From Candidatus Gastranaerophilales bacterium (GTDB taxonomy: Bacteria > Cyanobacteriota > Vampirovibrionia > Gastranaerophilales > Gastranaerophilaceae), in NCBI GenBank assembly GCA_947632315.1, contig CANROV010000008.1:1-22961 (forward strand): 22,961 nucleotides of DNA, read 5' to 3'. Below, piece by piece: positions 22,372-22,961 of the stretch (position 1 is its first letter; every line of letters starts with the position of its first letter). A program made the translations under genes and the position numbers. The notes under the pieces are model-generated. The model did not search any database. It was not told where the DNA came from and saw nothing but the letters and a program-made list of their open reading frames with translations.

Positions 22372-22961
22372 AAATAGTTTTTATATCACCTGCAGGTGCT
22401 ATGCACAGATATAACGGAAGCTTCGGGAAAGCACTGCATTATGCCCCCATGACAGTTCCTACGCTTGCTTCACTCATTCCAAACGAACTTAATGCGGAGG
22501 TTAAATTTTATGATGAAACGGTTGAGAAAATCCCTTTAGATATTGAAGCCGATATTATATCAATAACAGCCATAACCGGTACTGCCTCAAGGGCTTATGC
22601 GTGGGCTGATTATTACAGAAAAAAAGGAATAAAAGTATTTTTAGGCGGGGTTCATCCTTCTTTAAGACCTGAAGAAGCAAGACAGCATTGTGATGTCTTA
22701 TTTACGGGATTGGGGGATTATACATTTCCTCAAGCACTATTAGATTATAAAAACGGGTGTTTAAAAAACGAATATTCCGATTATGAAAGTACGTCTATAG
22801 CAAACAGACCTCTGCCAAGACGTGATTTATTAAAGAAAAATTCATACGTAACATATAATACTATGGAAATAATAAGAGGCTGTCCTCATCATTGTTCATT
22901 TTGCGCATATCCTGCGGCATTCGGCAGAAATATATTATACCGCCCGATAGATGATGTTATT
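22368..22961 (+). CDS. B12-binding-type radical SAM enzyme (copy 3), 3' end outside window
   Basis: First 198 residues of a third enzyme of the same kind, cut by the window end. The N-terminal domain reads MKIVFISPAGAMHRY..., then YAPMTVPTLASLIP, DIISITAITGTASRAYAWADYYR and VFLGGVHPSLRPEEAR, followed by RPLPRRDLLKK. The radical SAM motif is RGCPHHCSFC (C172, C176, C179). The PRRDL block before the cluster motif is shared with copy 2 (FPRRDLFK). The start overlaps the GH3 gene as ATGA, so the operon continues beyond the window. Its N-terminus differs most from copies 1 and 2, pointing to a different step in the pathway. Confidence 0.92.
   Translation, partial: MKIVFISPAGAMHRYNGSFGKALHYAPMTVPTLASLIPNELNAEVKFYDETVEKIPLDIEADIISITAITGTASRAYAWADYYRKKGIKVFLGGVHPSLRPEEARQHCDVLFTGLGDYTFPQALLDYKNGCLKNEYSDYESTSIANRPLPRRDLLKKNSYVTYNTMEIIRGCPHHCSFCAYPAAFGRNILYRPIDDVI

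Overview
The window is strongly AT-rich DNA from a bacterium. Codon use favours A/T throughout and genes are tightly packed with short overlaps. The secreted tandem YDxYGxKxGSYR-type protein and the run of B12-type radical SAM genes beside a GH3-family gene fit a gut-type lineage such as the Gastranaerophilales (non-photosynthetic Cyanobacteriota). That placement is a low-confidence inference; no rRNA, tRNA or other marker gene is present.

Region 1 (1-9292, + strand) is a type I restriction-modification operon: hsdM (3' part), hsdS, hsdR and a YgjP-type metallopeptidase. Five extra genes sit between hsdM and hsdS: a RhuM-family protein, a KTSC protein, a single-pass membrane protein, a 154-aa unknown, and a complete Hanks-type Ser/Thr kinase. 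A DUF2188 gene lies between hsdS and hsdR. Most neighbours overlap, so this looks like one transcript.

Region 2 (9272-10364) holds a maltose/galactoside-type O-acetyltransferase on the minus strand. A secreted protein built of six YDxYG repeats is divergent to it.

Region 3 (10365-16731) is a second defence-type block with two divergent units. Leftward are a 50-aa ORF, a stand-alone DnaB-C-like ATPase and a short retron-like reverse transcriptase. Rightward are a WYL-domain regulator, an McrB-type GTPase with an added N-terminal domain, and McrC. A 19-nt palindrome of form TATGTC-N7-GACATA occurs just downstream of a -10-like hexamer on both sides of the divergent promoter. It occurs again beyond the far end of the reverse transcriptase cassette. 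I read this as an operator of the WYL regulator that may tie the two units together. The reverse transcriptase/ATPase/small-ORF cassette is the best candidate here for an undescribed system.

Region 4 (16904 to the end, + strand) is a translationally coupled operon: a membrane protein, two paralogous B12-binding-type radical SAM enzymes, a GNAT-like protein, a GH3-family acyl-adenylating enzyme, and a third B12-type radical SAM enzyme cut by the window end. It looks biosynthetic; the product cannot be read from the sequence.
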